This document shows positions 27,374 to 36,901 of a DNA stretch of 64,000 nucleotides, in pieces. A program made the translations under genes and the position numbers. The stretch comes from Serinibacter arcticus (GTDB lineage: Bacteria > Actinomycetota > Actinomycetes > Actinomycetales > Beutenbergiaceae). The stretch lies in the NCBI RefSeq assembly GCF_003121705.1, contig NZ_PYHR01000002.1:2232001-2296000 (forward strand), read 5' to 3'. The notes under the pieces were generated by a model. That model was not told the origin of the DNA, made no database searches, and saw only the letters and a program-made list of their open reading frames with translations. Every line of letters begins with the position of its first letter. Position 1 is the first letter of the stretch.

Positions 27374-28450
27374 TCAGGCGCGCTCGAGGACGAACAGCCG
27401 CGGGCGGTGGCCCTTGGCGAAGAACTGCGGCCGGGCGCGCAGGTGCCAGCGCGGATCGGCGGCCAGCACGGCCTCGAAGCGTCGGATGTCGTGCGTCAGC
27501 ACACCTGCGCGCACGCGCGCCGAGCCCACGCGGTCGACGGCGTCGAGCAGCACGGCGTACAGGTCGGTGTTGGCGGCGTGCTCGCCGAGCAGCTCACCCC
27601 ACGGCGGATTGACCACGACGGCGTCGAAGCGGCCCGCGACGTCGTCGTCCTCCATCAGGTCGCGCACGTCCGCGACCCGCGTCACCACCCGACCGCGCAG
27701 CCGTGCGGCGCGCAGGTGCGCGGCCGTCGTCGCGATCGCGTCCGGGCTGACGTCGACGGCGAGGATCTCCTCCACGCCACCGCGCGCCAGCCGCTCGACC
27801 ACGAGCGTGCCCGAACCGCACATGAGGTCGACGAGACGCCCCGCGTCGGCGCCGTCCGGCGTCGCGCGGGCCAGCTCGCCCAGGACGGCGGCCGCGATGG
27901 TCGCGTTGAGCGCCCCCGGGTAGCGCTCCGTGCGCCAGGCGCGCGTGGCGAGCGGTCGCGCCGTCGTGCGCACGAGCAGCTCCCAGCCCGCACCGGAGCG
28001 GGCGCGCCGGGCGCGGACGACCAGGTCGCCGTCGTCGGGATCCACGGGGAGGCCGGCCACCTCGGCCAGCTCGGCCGCGACCCTCTGCATCTGGGGCGTG
28101 TGGGAGCCGGCGGCCTCGAACCGCAGGGCCGTGAACCGGACCCGGGGACGCTGCCGGGCGAGCAGCTCGAGGGTGGTGGCGAACGCGCGCAGCACCTCCG
28201 TCGCCGTCAGCCCGGTGGGGCGGGGCGCCGGGGAGTCGAGCACGATCCAGGCGGCGACGGCGGTCCGCAGGTCGGCCAGCGCCCGCAGCGAGGCGGGATC
28301 GGCCGCGACGGCGAGGGCGAGCTCCTCGTCGACGTCCGACGGGTCGCGGGGCCACGCATCGGGCAGTCCCGCCCGCTGCAGCTCACGTCCGAGCGCCGGC
28401 GCGACGCCGGGGAGGACCTGCAGGACGATCTCGAGCGTCGCGGCGGTCAT
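27374..28450 (-). CDS. Class I SAM-dependent methyltransferase (RlmL/THUMP-like)
   Basis: A 358-residue protein whose N-terminal half resembles a THUMP-type RNA-binding region (VLQVLPGVAPALGRELQRAG, VRFTALRFEAAGSH). The C-terminal half is a Rossmann methyltransferase: motif I is LVDLMCGSGTLVVERLA, an acidic SAM-ribose residue lies in ILAVDVSPDA, and the catalytic motif IV is VVVNPPWGE. An NPP(W/Y) motif with this N-terminus suggests guanine-N2 or related methylation of rRNA or tRNA. The exact target base cannot be told from sequence. Confidence 0.82.
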   Translation of the reverse strand: MTAATLEIVLQVLPGVAPALGRELQRAGLPDAWPRDPSDVDEELALAVAADPASLRALADLRTAVAAWIVLDSPAPRPTGLTATEVLRAFATTLELLARQRPRVRFTALRFEAAGSHTPQMQRVAAELAEVAGLPVDPDDGDLVVRARRARSGAGWELLVRTTARPLATRAWRTERYPGALNATIAAAVLGELARATPDGADAGRLVDLMCGSGTLVVERLARGGVEEILAVDVSPDAIATTAAHLRAARLRGRVVTRVADVRDLMEDDDVAGRFDAVVVNPPWGELLGEHAANTDLYAVLLDAVDRVGSARVRAGVLTHDIRRFEAVLAADPRWHLRARPQFFAKGHRPRLFVLERA

Positions 28451-28490
28451 CGGACCCGAACGCCGTCGGGACGGCTCAGACGTCGCGACA

Positions 28491-29576
28491 TCAGTCCTCG
28501 TAGCCGCGGTTCATCAGCCGCGAGGCGATGACCCCCAGCACCGCCACGAGCACCATGCCGCCGGCGACGAGGACGAGGCCGGCGGGGATCCCGAAGATGA
28601 TGCGTTCCACCCGGACGACCTCGGTGCCGGCGGAGATCGGCCCGTAGATCGAGGGGCCGAAACGGATGTCCTCGGTCATCTGACTGGTCTGGATGGTCGG
28701 CTGGTCCACCACCGTCATCACAGCCGTGCCGCCGTACGGCGCGAGCCAGTCGGTCAGGAGGGGGTCCGTCCCCGAGGTGATCGGACCCGAGTAGCGCACC
28801 GATGCGGAGGACGGCATGGAGGTGCGGTCGAGCCGCTCGGTGCCCAGCACGTAGGTGCTCAGGTCCAGCGGGAGCGCACCGCCCGCGTACAGCAGCATCG
28901 GGACGACCGCGTCCGGCGAGGCGAAGCTCAGGTCGAGAACCGGGGTGGAGCGGACGTCGGTCGACTCCTCACCCGGATCGATCCGCACCTCGGTGATGGC
29001 CCAGCCCCCGGCCGTGTAGGTCTGGAGCGCGAGCGTCGTCTCCTCGCCGACCGGGAAGCCCTGGCCCGCGTAGAAGCCGGCGATCTGCGCGCCCGACGCC
29101 GGCGCGTGCGTCGAGAGGCTGATCTCGGCCAGGGCCACCTCGGGCCGCAGCCAGGCGGGACGGTCGCCACCGCCGCCGAACGACTGCAGGTCCGGCCACC
29201 AGTGCTCCTCCTCGATCAGCTCGGGCGAGCCGGCGTCGACGAAGGACTGCATGACCGCGGGGTCCGCGACGGTGACCTGCGGGGGCGTCGGCGTCGCGAG
29301 GAGCAGCACCGCGCTCGCACCGGGGTCGGCGTTGCCCTCGAGGTCGAGCTCGATCAGCATCCGCTGCTGCCCGTCCACCCAGCTCACCACGGCACGCTGG
29401 GCGCTGATGTCCAGGTCGCCGGAGGACACCAGCACCGGACCGGCGGCCGAGGCCGGCGCGGCCATCCCGAGCGCGAGGCCCGTCATCGCGGCGGCGCTGC
29501 CGAGCATCGCGACGACGCGACGAGCGAGGTGGGTGCGGTGGGTGCGGGGTCCGTCGGTGGCGGATCGACCTGTCAT
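28491..29576 (-). CDS. DUF2330 domain-containing secreted/membrane protein, copy 1
   Basis: The 361-residue protein has a signal peptide (LGSAAAMTGLALGMAAPASAAG), a large extracytoplasmic DUF2330-type domain and one C-terminal membrane helix (IPAGLVLVAGGMVLVAVLGV) with a short basic end. Shared family landmarks are AVVSWVDGQQRMLIEL, LLATPTPPQVTVAD, WWPDL and PMLLYAGGALPLDLSTYVLG. Unlike copy 2 at 39278-40375, the mature protein lacks the N-terminal Cys cluster (CGCGGF). It follows the sortase gene by 75 bp on the same strand and may be co-transcribed with the pilus operon. Function is unknown. Confidence 0.78.
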   Translation of the reverse strand: MTGRSATDGPRTHRTHLARRVVAMLGSAAAMTGLALGMAAPASAAGPVLVSSGDLDISAQRAVVSWVDGQQRMLIELDLEGNADPGASAVLLLATPTPPQVTVADPAVMQSFVDAGSPELIEEEHWWPDLQSFGGGGDRPAWLRPEVALAEISLSTHAPASGAQIAGFYAGQGFPVGEETTLALQTYTAGGWAITEVRIDPGEESTDVRSTPVLDLSFASPDAVVPMLLYAGGALPLDLSTYVLGTERLDRTSMPSSASVRYSGPITSGTDPLLTDWLAPYGGTAVMTVVDQPTIQTSQMTEDIRFGPSIYGPISAGTEVVRVERIIFGIPAGLVLVAGGMVLVAVLGVIASRLMNRGYED

Positions 29577-29651
29577 GACTGACACCGTAGGCGGAGCGGA
29601 GCGTCGCTCCGGCATCCCGGGGCTGGTGATCACAAGATCGTCACGAACTCG

Positions 29652-30587
29652 TTATGCCCGGCCCTGGTCCGCGTCACGACGGCGGGGGCGCAGCAGGAGG
29701 TAGGTCCCCGTCCCGGCGCCGAGGAGGGCGGGTGCCCACCAGGGGAAGCCGGGGTCGGAGGCGTTGGCGTCGAACGAGCCGCCGCTCGGCTCGGCCCCTG
29801 CGGCCGGGGCGTCCACCCGGGTGCCGCGCACGAGGAGGCGGTGGGAGTTCACGCCGGTGGGCGTGCACGTGACGAGCGTGACGTGGTCCTCGCCCGCGAT
29901 CTGGCGCAGGTCGTCGGCGACGTTCGGCTCGACCATGCGGATCTGGTCCACCTGGTAGTAGAGGTCCTCCCCCAGCACGGTGACCGAGAAGAGTTCGCCG
30001 ACCTCGACGCGGTCGAGGTGGGTGAAGAGCGTCGCGCTCGGCAGCCCCGAGTGGGCCGTCAGGACGGCGTGGGTGCTCGGGCCGCCGATCGGCAGCCCGG
30101 TCCCGAAGAGGTGTCCGACGCCCTTGGTCAGGGTCGCCTCGTCGGTGCCGTGATAGATCGGCAGATCGACGTCGATCGTGGGGATCCGCACCCGCGCCAT
30201 GACCTCGCCCGGGCTGCCGGCGAGCTGGCGGAGGTAGTCCTCCTCGCCGTCGCGCAGGTCCACGACCTCGCCGGAGTCGTTGAGGATGTAGGGATCGCGG
30301 AGCGGTCCGGCCGGAAGGTTCGCGTTGTAGTCCCGGGCATCCGCCAGCTGCCTCTCGCGCTCGGCGTCGGCCAGCGAACCCGCGTAGTCCACGTAGCCCG
30401 AGACCTCGGTCGCGTGGACGCGCGCCGCGAACCACTCGGACGCCGTCGGGTAGAGCAGGACGCCGACCCCTCCTACGAGCACCAGGCCGGTGACGGCCTG
30501 CTGCCAGGTCCACGCCGCACGCGCGGGACGACGGCGACGGCGGACGTCGCGTCCGGGTGCCGGCGCCGGTGCCGCGGTGCTGGTCAT
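29652..30587 (-). CDS. Class C sortase (pilus polymerase)
   Basis: A 311-residue sortase with an N-terminal membrane anchor (about 31-46) and a C-terminal one (about 286-300), the two-anchor form of pilus sortases. The catalytic triad is clear: His179 in LTAHSG, Cys241 in LVTCTPTG and Arg250 in NSHRLLVRG. It directly follows the LPLTG shaft pilin gene and should join pilin subunits through the pilin Lys, then hand the polymer to a housekeeping sortase elsewhere. The ATG at 30587 lies downstream of a hairpin that could limit its expression relative to pilin. Confidence 0.94.
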   Translation of the reverse strand: MTSTAAPAPAPGRDVRRRRRPARAAWTWQQAVTGLVLVGGVGVLLYPTASEWFAARVHATEVSGYVDYAGSLADAERERQLADARDYNANLPAGPLRDPYILNDSGEVVDLRDGEEDYLRQLAGSPGEVMARVRIPTIDVDLPIYHGTDEATLTKGVGHLFGTGLPIGGPSTHAVLTAHSGLPSATLFTHLDRVEVGELFSVTVLGEDLYYQVDQIRMVEPNVADDLRQIAGEDHVTLVTCTPTGVNSHRLLVRGTRVDAPAAGAEPSGGSFDANASDPGFPWWAPALLGAGTGTYLLLRPRRRDADQGRA

Positions 30588-30635
30588 GGGGAACCTTTCC
30601 GTAGGAGGTGGCGTGCGGGCTGGAGCGGGAACGGC

Positions 30636-30667
30636 CGGCGGCCCCACCGCGGGGGGTGGGGCCGCCG
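30636..30667. terminator. Hairpin between shaft pilin and sortase genes
   Basis: A perfect 13-bp GC stem (30636-30648 with 30655-30667) with a 6-base loop lies 11 bp past the pilin stop codon. It has no U-run. The position between an abundant pilin and its sortase suggests partial termination or protection of the pilin mRNA. Confidence 0.65.
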
Positions 30668-30678
30668 ACCGGTGGTGA

Positions 30679-32226
30679 TCAGGCCTTGGCGCGGCGCGAA
30701 CGCACGGCCAGGACGAGACCGCCGACGACGATGAGCGCGCCGGCGAGGTACATCACCGAGGTGCCCACGCCACCCGTGAGGGGCAGCTGGAAGCCGGAGT
30801 TGGACGGCACGTTCTCGACGGTCACCGTCTGGGCGGTGGCCTGCGAGTTCACGACGAACGAGATCGGCTCGGGCAGCAGCTCGAAGTCGGCCGGGGCCTC
30901 GACCTCGACCAGCCAGTAGTAGACGTAGCCCGGCTGACCCGGCGCGACCGCGGCGTTGTTCGCCCAGGTCGAGTAGCGCAGACCCTCGATGACGACCTGC
31001 CCGTTCGTGCCCGACGTCCAGACCGAGCCGGTGAAGGCCGGGTCGGTGGGGGCGTTCGGGACGGTGACGACAGTGGCCGTCGCGACGTCGTTCGTCGACG
31101 AGGCGAGCACCTGGAACTTGGCGCCCGCGAGCGCGGTGTCGTCGGCGGCGTTCGTCTTGTTCAGCGTGATGCCACCGAACTTCGTGACGACGGGCGGGGA
31201 GACGGGCGGCTCGCCCGGCGTGCCCGGCGTCCAGGTGAAGGACGGCAGGTTCGGGTAGAGCGTGGCCTGGTTGACGATCTCACCGACCGCGTTGACGGTC
31301 GTGGTGACGGTGACGACGACCTTCGCGTCGGCGTTCGCCTTGAGCTTGACTCGGCCGGCGTCGGTGAAGACGATCTCGACGAGCGGACCACCGACGGTGG
31401 CCGTGGCGGGGGTGACGGTGTAGTCGGTGCCGGCGACCAGCGCGGTGCCGTTGGACAGCGTGGCCGTCGCGGAGACGAAGTCGACCTTCGGGTCCAGGTC
31501 GTCCGTGATCTTGTAGCCGTCGATCGGCACGTCGGCCGCGAGGTCGGGGATGTCACCGGTGATGGTGAAGACGATCTCGTCGCCGAGCTTGACGTCGGCC
31601 GCGTCGTCGACGGTCTTGACCGGCGGGGTCACGACCGAGTTCTTCGGGTAGACGTGCACGTCGTACAGCCAGGACGTGTTGTCGGCGTCGGTCAGCGGGA
31701 CCGAGACGAGGAACGGCGCGGCCGGCGTCGTTCCGGCCGGGAAGCCCGTCTCCGTCACGTAGTAGAGGCCGAACGCGAGGCCGGAGAACTGGGCCTCGGC
31801 ACCCTGGGTGGCGGTGCCGCCGGCGGTCGTCGCCGTGGCGGCGCCCGACAGGGTGGCCCCGGCAGCGGCGAGCTGCGTCGCGGTCGGGTTGCTGGTGTCG
31901 AGCGTGTCGTACAGCGCCTGGGCGGCGGCCCAGCCGGCGTTGGTCGACAGGTCGATCGGGGCGCCGCCGACGGACACGCGCTCGAGCGTGAACGTGACGC
32001 CGTTCAGGCCGGGGAGCGCGGGCTCGGTGGCGAGCTCGGTGCCGTCGTTGGTGGCGTCGGTCGGCGCACCGTTGTACTTGTGGACCGTCAGGGTCGACGA
32101 GCCGTTGCGGGCGGCGTCGGGCGTCGCCGCCATGGACGGGGCCGCGATGCCGAACGACGCGATCAGCGTGGTTGCGACGGCGGCGAGCGCGATGCGGATG
32201 CCGCGCTTGCGAGTGGTGGTGGTCAC
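30679..32226 (-). CDS. SpaH/EbpB-type LPXTG-anchored major (shaft) pilin
   Basis: A 515-residue pilin. It has a signal peptide (residues 1-34), the pilin motif with YPKN at 193-196 (Lys195 as the likely cross-linking residue), an E-box YYVTET with Glu159, and Ig-like domains that probably form isopeptide bonds. The sorting signal LPLTG at 481 is followed by a hydrophobic helix and the basic tail RSRRAKA. These are all the elements of a sortase-polymerised backbone pilin. The gene stands between the tip adhesin and the class C sortase, the usual order of a two-component pilus operon. Confidence 0.95.
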   Translation of the reverse strand: MTTTTRKRGIRIALAAVATTLIASFGIAAPSMAATPDAARNGSSTLTVHKYNGAPTDATNDGTELATEPALPGLNGVTFTLERVSVGGAPIDLSTNAGWAAAQALYDTLDTSNPTATQLAAAGATLSGAATATTAGGTATQGAEAQFSGLAFGLYYVTETGFPAGTTPAAPFLVSVPLTDADNTSWLYDVHVYPKNSVVTPPVKTVDDAADVKLGDEIVFTITGDIPDLAADVPIDGYKITDDLDPKVDFVSATATLSNGTALVAGTDYTVTPATATVGGPLVEIVFTDAGRVKLKANADAKVVVTVTTTVNAVGEIVNQATLYPNLPSFTWTPGTPGEPPVSPPVVTKFGGITLNKTNAADDTALAGAKFQVLASSTNDVATATVVTVPNAPTDPAFTGSVWTSGTNGQVVIEGLRYSTWANNAAVAPGQPGYVYYWLVEVEAPADFELLPEPISFVVNSQATAQTVTVENVPSNSGFQLPLTGGVGTSVMYLAGALIVVGGLVLAVRSRRAKA

Positions 32227-32262
32227 TTCGGAAACTCCCTCATTGCTTCGTGTGGTCCTGCG

Positions 32263-32288
32263 CCGGACGGCCCCCCTCGGGCGTCCGG
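32263..32288. terminator. Hairpin between tip adhesin and shaft pilin genes
   Basis: A 26-base inverted repeat (CCGGACG paired with CGTCCGG, stem extendable with one mismatch) lies in the 77-bp gap between the end of the tip adhesin gene and the start of the pilin gene. It may partly end the adhesin transcript or mark a processing site. There is no U-run. Confidence 0.45.
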
Positions 32289-32303
32289 GTCGTGCTGCCC
32301 CCT

Positions 32304-35300
32304 TCAGACCACCTCCCGCGAGGTCGACCGAAGACGCCTGGCGATCGCCAGCGCAAGTCCGAGTGCCGCGAGGCCCGCACCGGCGGCGTGCCAGGGCGCG
32401 ACGCCCGTGCCCCCGCCTCGGGCAGAGCCATCCGCGGGACGTCCTCGACGCGGATCGTGGGGACGCCGGGGTAGCCCGGGGCGTCCGTCACGACCGTGAT
32501 GTTGGTGCTGCCGCCGGCGCCGAGCGTGATCGACCCCGTCGCGGTGACGGTGAATGCCACGCGCTGCGGCAGCAGCTGGAAGCCGGCGAGCGCACGCGAC
32601 TCCTCGAGCCAGTAGGTGCCCGGCGCGAGCATCGTGGTGCGGAACAGTCCGGGCACGGGCGCGGCCGGGTACCCCGCCGTCGCACCGGGCACGGTCGCCA
32701 GGACGGCGGTCCCCCCGGTCGCGGCCGTCCAGATCGACCAGGCCGAGCCGTCCATCGGGACGACGGCGCCGGCGGCGTTCTCGCCGACCTTGAGGATCTG
32801 CAGCGGGCTGGGCGTGACGTTGGTGGTCGTGCACTCGTCGCCCACGGCGAACGGCGCGAACGACGCTGCCGACGGCGCCACCAGCCGTGACGTGCCCCCG
32901 GCGGGGGCGCAGGTGGCCGGGGGGTAGTCGCCGTGGCCGACCACGACGTTGCGCAGCTCGGCGCTCCACGCGTCGGCGTCCACCGTCACGCGGTAGCTGA
33001 GCACCGCCGTCGTCCCTGCAGGCAGGGTGAACACCGGGCTGGTCAGCGTGGCGCCGACCGGGGTCGCGACGGCGATCGGTGCCTGGGCACCGACGACCAG
33101 CTGGGCGGAGCCCGCGACGAACGTGGCGTCGTCGAGCACGCCGGACAGGTCGTCGACCAGCATGACGCCGGTGACGGGGTTGGCCGAGGCGTTGGTCGCC
33201 GTCACGCGGTAGGTCAGGACCTCGCCCGGCTGGACGGTCGCGCCGCGCGGGAGCTCGGCCGTGCCGCGCAGCGACGTCTTGACGACGCTCCACTGCGGCG
33301 GGACCGGGTTCGTCGTCGAGCACGTGGTGCAGGTGCCGACGCTCGAGGTGACGACGTTGCGGATCGAGGCGAGGCTCGGCTCCAGCGGCGAGGCGACGGT
33401 GACGGTGAACGTGCGCGTCGCCGTCGCACCGGCCACGACCGTGACGCTCTGCGTGCAGGACGTGCCGCCGACGGCGGGGGTGGCCGCGCAGGTCCAGCCC
33501 TGGCTCGCGGGACCCGTGTAGGTCGTCCCCGGAGGAACGGTCTCGGTCAGCAGGGTGGTGCCGGGCAGGCCACCGGTGTTGCTGACGGAGACCGTGTAGG
33601 CGAGCACGTCGGTGGGGGCGACGGTGTCGCCGACCTCGGGCGCCCAGGTCACGCCGCCGCGGGTGAGCTGCGTCAGGACCTTGCCCGTGGCGAGGCTCGC
33701 GGGCGGGGTGACGGGGTTGGTGACCTCGCACGTGGAGCACGTCCCGATCGAGCTGGTGACGACGTTGCGGATCTGCGTGAGCGTGGCGGGCAGCGGGGCG
33801 TCGGCCGTGACCGTGAAGGTCGAGGTGACCGTCGCGGCGGGGTTCACCGACACGGACCGCGTGCAGGTGGAGTTGGCGACGGCGGGCGTCGCGCAGACCC
33901 AGCCCTCGCCGGTGCCCGTGTATCGGGTCCCGGTCGGGACGGTCTCGGTGAGGACCGTGGTGCCGGCGACGCCGCCCGTGTTGGTGACGGCGACCGAGTA
34001 GCGCAGGACGTCGCCGGGCGTGATCGAGGTCGCCGACGTCGCGGTCGCGCCGTTCACCTGCGTGATCGTCTTCGTGGTGGCCAGCGCCGCGGGCGGCGGC
34101 ACCTGGCGGTTGTAGACGGTGCACTCGATGGCGGTGTTCACGGCGACCGGGAGCGTGGCGCCCGGGGTCGCCGCGGTGCCGGCGCCCGCGATCGCGACGG
34201 GGAGGTTCGTGTTCGTGTTGAGGCAGACGGCGTTCTGACCGTTGACCGGCTGGAGCTCGTACCCGGCCTTCTGCGTCTCCGTGAACGTGATGGGGCCGAC
34301 CGCCTGCGGTGTCGGGAACTTCAGCGGGACGGTCGCGTGGCCCTGGGCGTCCGTGGTCCACGGGCCGGCGGGCGTGCCGATGGACACCTGCGCCGGGTTG
34401 GCGCTGGTGGCGTTGAAGACCCACCCCGCGGCCGGGGCGGAGATCGCGTCGAGCTGCGCCTTCGTCGGGTTGGCCGGAACCTGGGCGGTGGCCGGGATGA
34501 CGCGCTTGACAACGTCGATCGAGCCCTCGCAGTTGCCCTTCGCCAGGGCGGCGAGGTAGGAGGCGGCAGCGTTGTAGTCGCCCGCCTGGAAGTAGTCGGT
34601 GCCCTGCTGAGGCCCCGAGATCGCGATGAGGTTGCGGTTCGAGTCGCCGCCCGCCCCGCCGCCCACGCCCACCGCCACGATGCGTGTGCCGGACGCCTTG
34701 ACGAGGTTGGCGGAGAAGACTCCGGCCTCGATGTCGCGCAGACGGTTGTCACCGTCCTGACTGGGGTTGTTCCCCGTTCCGAACGAGGTCGGGTTGCCGT
34801 CGGTCAGGACGACGAGCATGTCGTACCGGCGGTTCGTGGCGCCGCTCGCCTGCGCCTGCGCCACCTGGTAGAGGCCCGCGTCCCAGTTCGTCCCGGACCC
34901 CGTGCTCCACCCGGAGTACTGGTTCTTGAACGTCGTGGCCTCGGCGGTCGTCCGGACCGGAAGGAGGTTCGGGTGGTTCGCACCCCCGGAGGCCGGGCTC
35001 GTGAGGTCGAAGGAGAACACCGCCATCCTCGACGGCGTGCCGACGAAGGCGTTCGTGAACTGGTTCACCGCGGCCTTCGCCGTCGGGAGCGCGGAGCCGA
35101 TCGAACCGGAGAGGTCGAAGAGGACGGCGACGTCGAGCCCGCACTGCTGGAGAGCCGACGGGTTGTCGCGACGCACGGGCCAGTAGCCGGCGGACGTGGC
35201 CTCGTCGCCCTCGCTGCTGCTCGTGATCATGAAGTCCGACCTGGTGGTCGAGAGGTACGTCGCCCCGGACGACATCGAGCCGTCGAACCGGTACACCAGC

Positions 35301-35998
35301 GGACGCAGGTCGTCGCTGCCTCCGCTGCCCGACCCCGTGCGCAGCTGTGGGACGAGGCTGTACCCGGTCGGCGCGGAGATCTGGTGCACGTACGGCCGGA
35401 TGTTGCTCCGCATGGCCGCGGCATCCGACGTGCCCGAGGTCTTCAGCGGGATCACGAAGCTGCAGTCGCCGGCCGAGTCGGAGATGCAGGTCGCCCAGCC
35501 GAAGGAGGCCCAGCCCGACGGGTTGTTCGAGCCGTCGCTGAGCCGCAGCGTGACCCCGGCGACGCCGGTGGCGGAGATCCCGTTGCCGCCGATGCGGTCG
35601 CCACCGACCTTGACGTTGAGAACGGCCTGCCCTGAGCCGGGCGACGGCACGGCCATGGGAGAGACGAGGCTGTCCGCAGCCCGGGTGGCGTCCAGCTCCG
35701 GGGCGCGCTCCTGCGCTGCGACCTCCTCGACCTCGAGCGGCTCGACGACGGGCGCCTCGCTCGGGGCGACGGTGACCGCGGATGCGGGCTCCGACGTCGT
35801 CGGCGCTGTGGTCGGGTCGGGGACGACGGCGGTCGGCGCGCTCTCGGCCGAGCTCGCGGTCGCCTCGGCGGGGACGGGTGCGGCGGTGGCCGGAAGCGTC
35901 AGTCCGCCGGCGGCGACCAGGAGGCTGACGACTCCAGCCACGAGGCCGACGGATCGTCGACTCTCCTGGCGAGCTGCTCGGTGGCGCAAGTGATACAC
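32304..35998 (-). CDS. Pilus tip adhesin with VWA domain (frameshifted near the sorting signal as sequenced)
   Basis: About 1,230 residues from a GTG at 35998, which has an AGGGGGG ribosome-binding site; an ATG at 36040 is less likely. The order is a signal peptide, a Pro/Ala/Thr/Glu linker, a SpaA-like segment, and a VWA domain with intact MIDAS (FDLSGS), then a further Cys-containing region. Three repeated DUF11-type modules follow (for example GDVLRYSVAVTNTGG), then a C-terminal prealbumin-like domain. The frame breaks at LPEAG: as sequenced it runs past the membrane helix, while one extra base in the CCCCC run at 32410-32414 gives LPEAGGTG, a hydrophobic helix and RRLRSTSREVV, ending at 32304. 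LPEAG is an atypical sorting motif. It is the first gene of the pilus operon. Confidence 0.88.
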
Positions 35999-36194
35999 GT
36001 CGATGTCCCCCCTGTGGACGCGAGGGAGGCCCCGTCCCACCGCGATCAGCGAGGAGAGACGCGCGGCAGGAGTCCCTCAACTCCTGCAGCGGATCGACCA
36101 TAGGCGGCACCACCGGACCGTTTCGACCAGAACGACCCTTCCCGAACGTTCCCGAACAGGCCGAGTGGCGCGGGTCACCCGTCGCCCTCACCTG

Positions 36195-36211
36195 ATACCC
36201 CCTAGGGGTAT
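36195..36211. promoter_or_regulatory. CsoR operator upstream of csoR-copZ-copA
   Basis: ATACCCCCTAGGGGTAT is a perfect 7+3+7 inverted repeat of the type bound by actinobacterial CsoR repressors. It lies 27 bp before the csoR start codon, between the divergent pilus operon and the copper operon. Binding of Cu(I) to CsoR should release it. Confidence 0.85.
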
Positions 36212-36237
36212 AGTGGGGGCACGCGAAGGAGGTGGCC

Positions 36238-36519
36238 ATGCCCGGCTACTCAGGAACGAAGGACGACTACGCCCGCCGCATGCGTCGGATCGAGGGTCAG
36301 GTGCGCGGCATCGCCCGCATGATCGACGAGGACGCCTACTGCATCGACGTCCTCACCCAGGTCGCTGCGGTGACCAAGGCGCTGCAGGCGGTGAGTCTCG
36401 GCCTCGTCGAGGACCATCTCGGCCACTGCGTCGTCGACGCCGCCCGCACCTCCGACGAGGACGGTCGGGCGAAGGTCCGCGAGGCCGCCGACGCCATCGC
36501 CCGCCTCGTCCGCAGCTGA
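36238..36519 (+). CDS. csoR: Copper-sensing transcriptional repressor CsoR
   Basis: The 93-residue all-helical repressor has the Cu(I)-binding set Cys35 (AYCIDVL), His60 and Cys64 (DHLGHCVVD). RRIEGQVRGIARMI is the conserved first DNA-binding helix of the family. The ATG at 36238 is chosen because AAGGAGG ends five bases before it; the GTG at 36232 would overlap that site. It heads the csoR-copZ-copA operon and represses it through the palindrome upstream. The C-H-C residues argue for copper rather than formaldehyde or nickel sensing. Confidence 0.95.
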   Translation: MPGYSGTKDDYARRMRRIEGQVRGIARMIDEDAYCIDVLTQVAAVTKALQAVSLGLVEDHLGHCVVDAARTSDEDGRAKVREAADAIARLVRS

Positions 36520-36559
36520 TCGACCCCCCACTCCCCGAAGTTCGACAGAAGGAGCAGCC

Positions 36560-36901
36560 ATGACCACCCTCACCACCATCGACGTGACCGGGATGACCTG
36601 CGGCCACTGCGTGTCCGCCGTGACGACCGAGCTCGAGAAGGTCGCCGACGTCGAGCGCGTCTCCGTCGAGCTGCACGACGGCGGGACGTCGCACGTCACA
36701 GTCTTCTCCGACCACGAGCTGCCGGGCGACGCCCTCCGCGCCGCCGTCGACGAGGCCGGCTACGACGTCGTCGGGATCTCGAGCCACGGCGCGGCCGAGG
36801 AGTTCTCCAAGCTCGCCGAGGTGCGGGCCGAGGAGTACGGCACGGGCGGCGCGACCGGCGCCCCCGACGACGAGGGCGAGGGGGCGACCCCGCGGTCATG
36901 A
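36560..36901 (+). CDS. copZ: Copper chaperone with HMA domain (CopZ-like)
   Basis: Residues 1-66 form a heavy-metal-associated domain with the Cu(I) site in VTGMTCGHCVSAV. At 113 residues it is longer than the usual 68-70: about 45 acidic/Gly-rich residues (AAEEFSKLAEVRAEEYG and on) are added after the fold. It should carry Cu(I) to CopA, whose ATG overlaps its stop codon. A good AGAAGGAG site precedes the ATG at 36560. Confidence 0.9.
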   Translation: MTTLTTIDVTGMTCGHCVSAVTTELEKVADVERVSVELHDGGTSHVTVFSDHELPGDALRAAVDEAGYDVVGISSHGAAEEFSKLAEVRAEEYGTGGATGAPDDEGEGATPRS

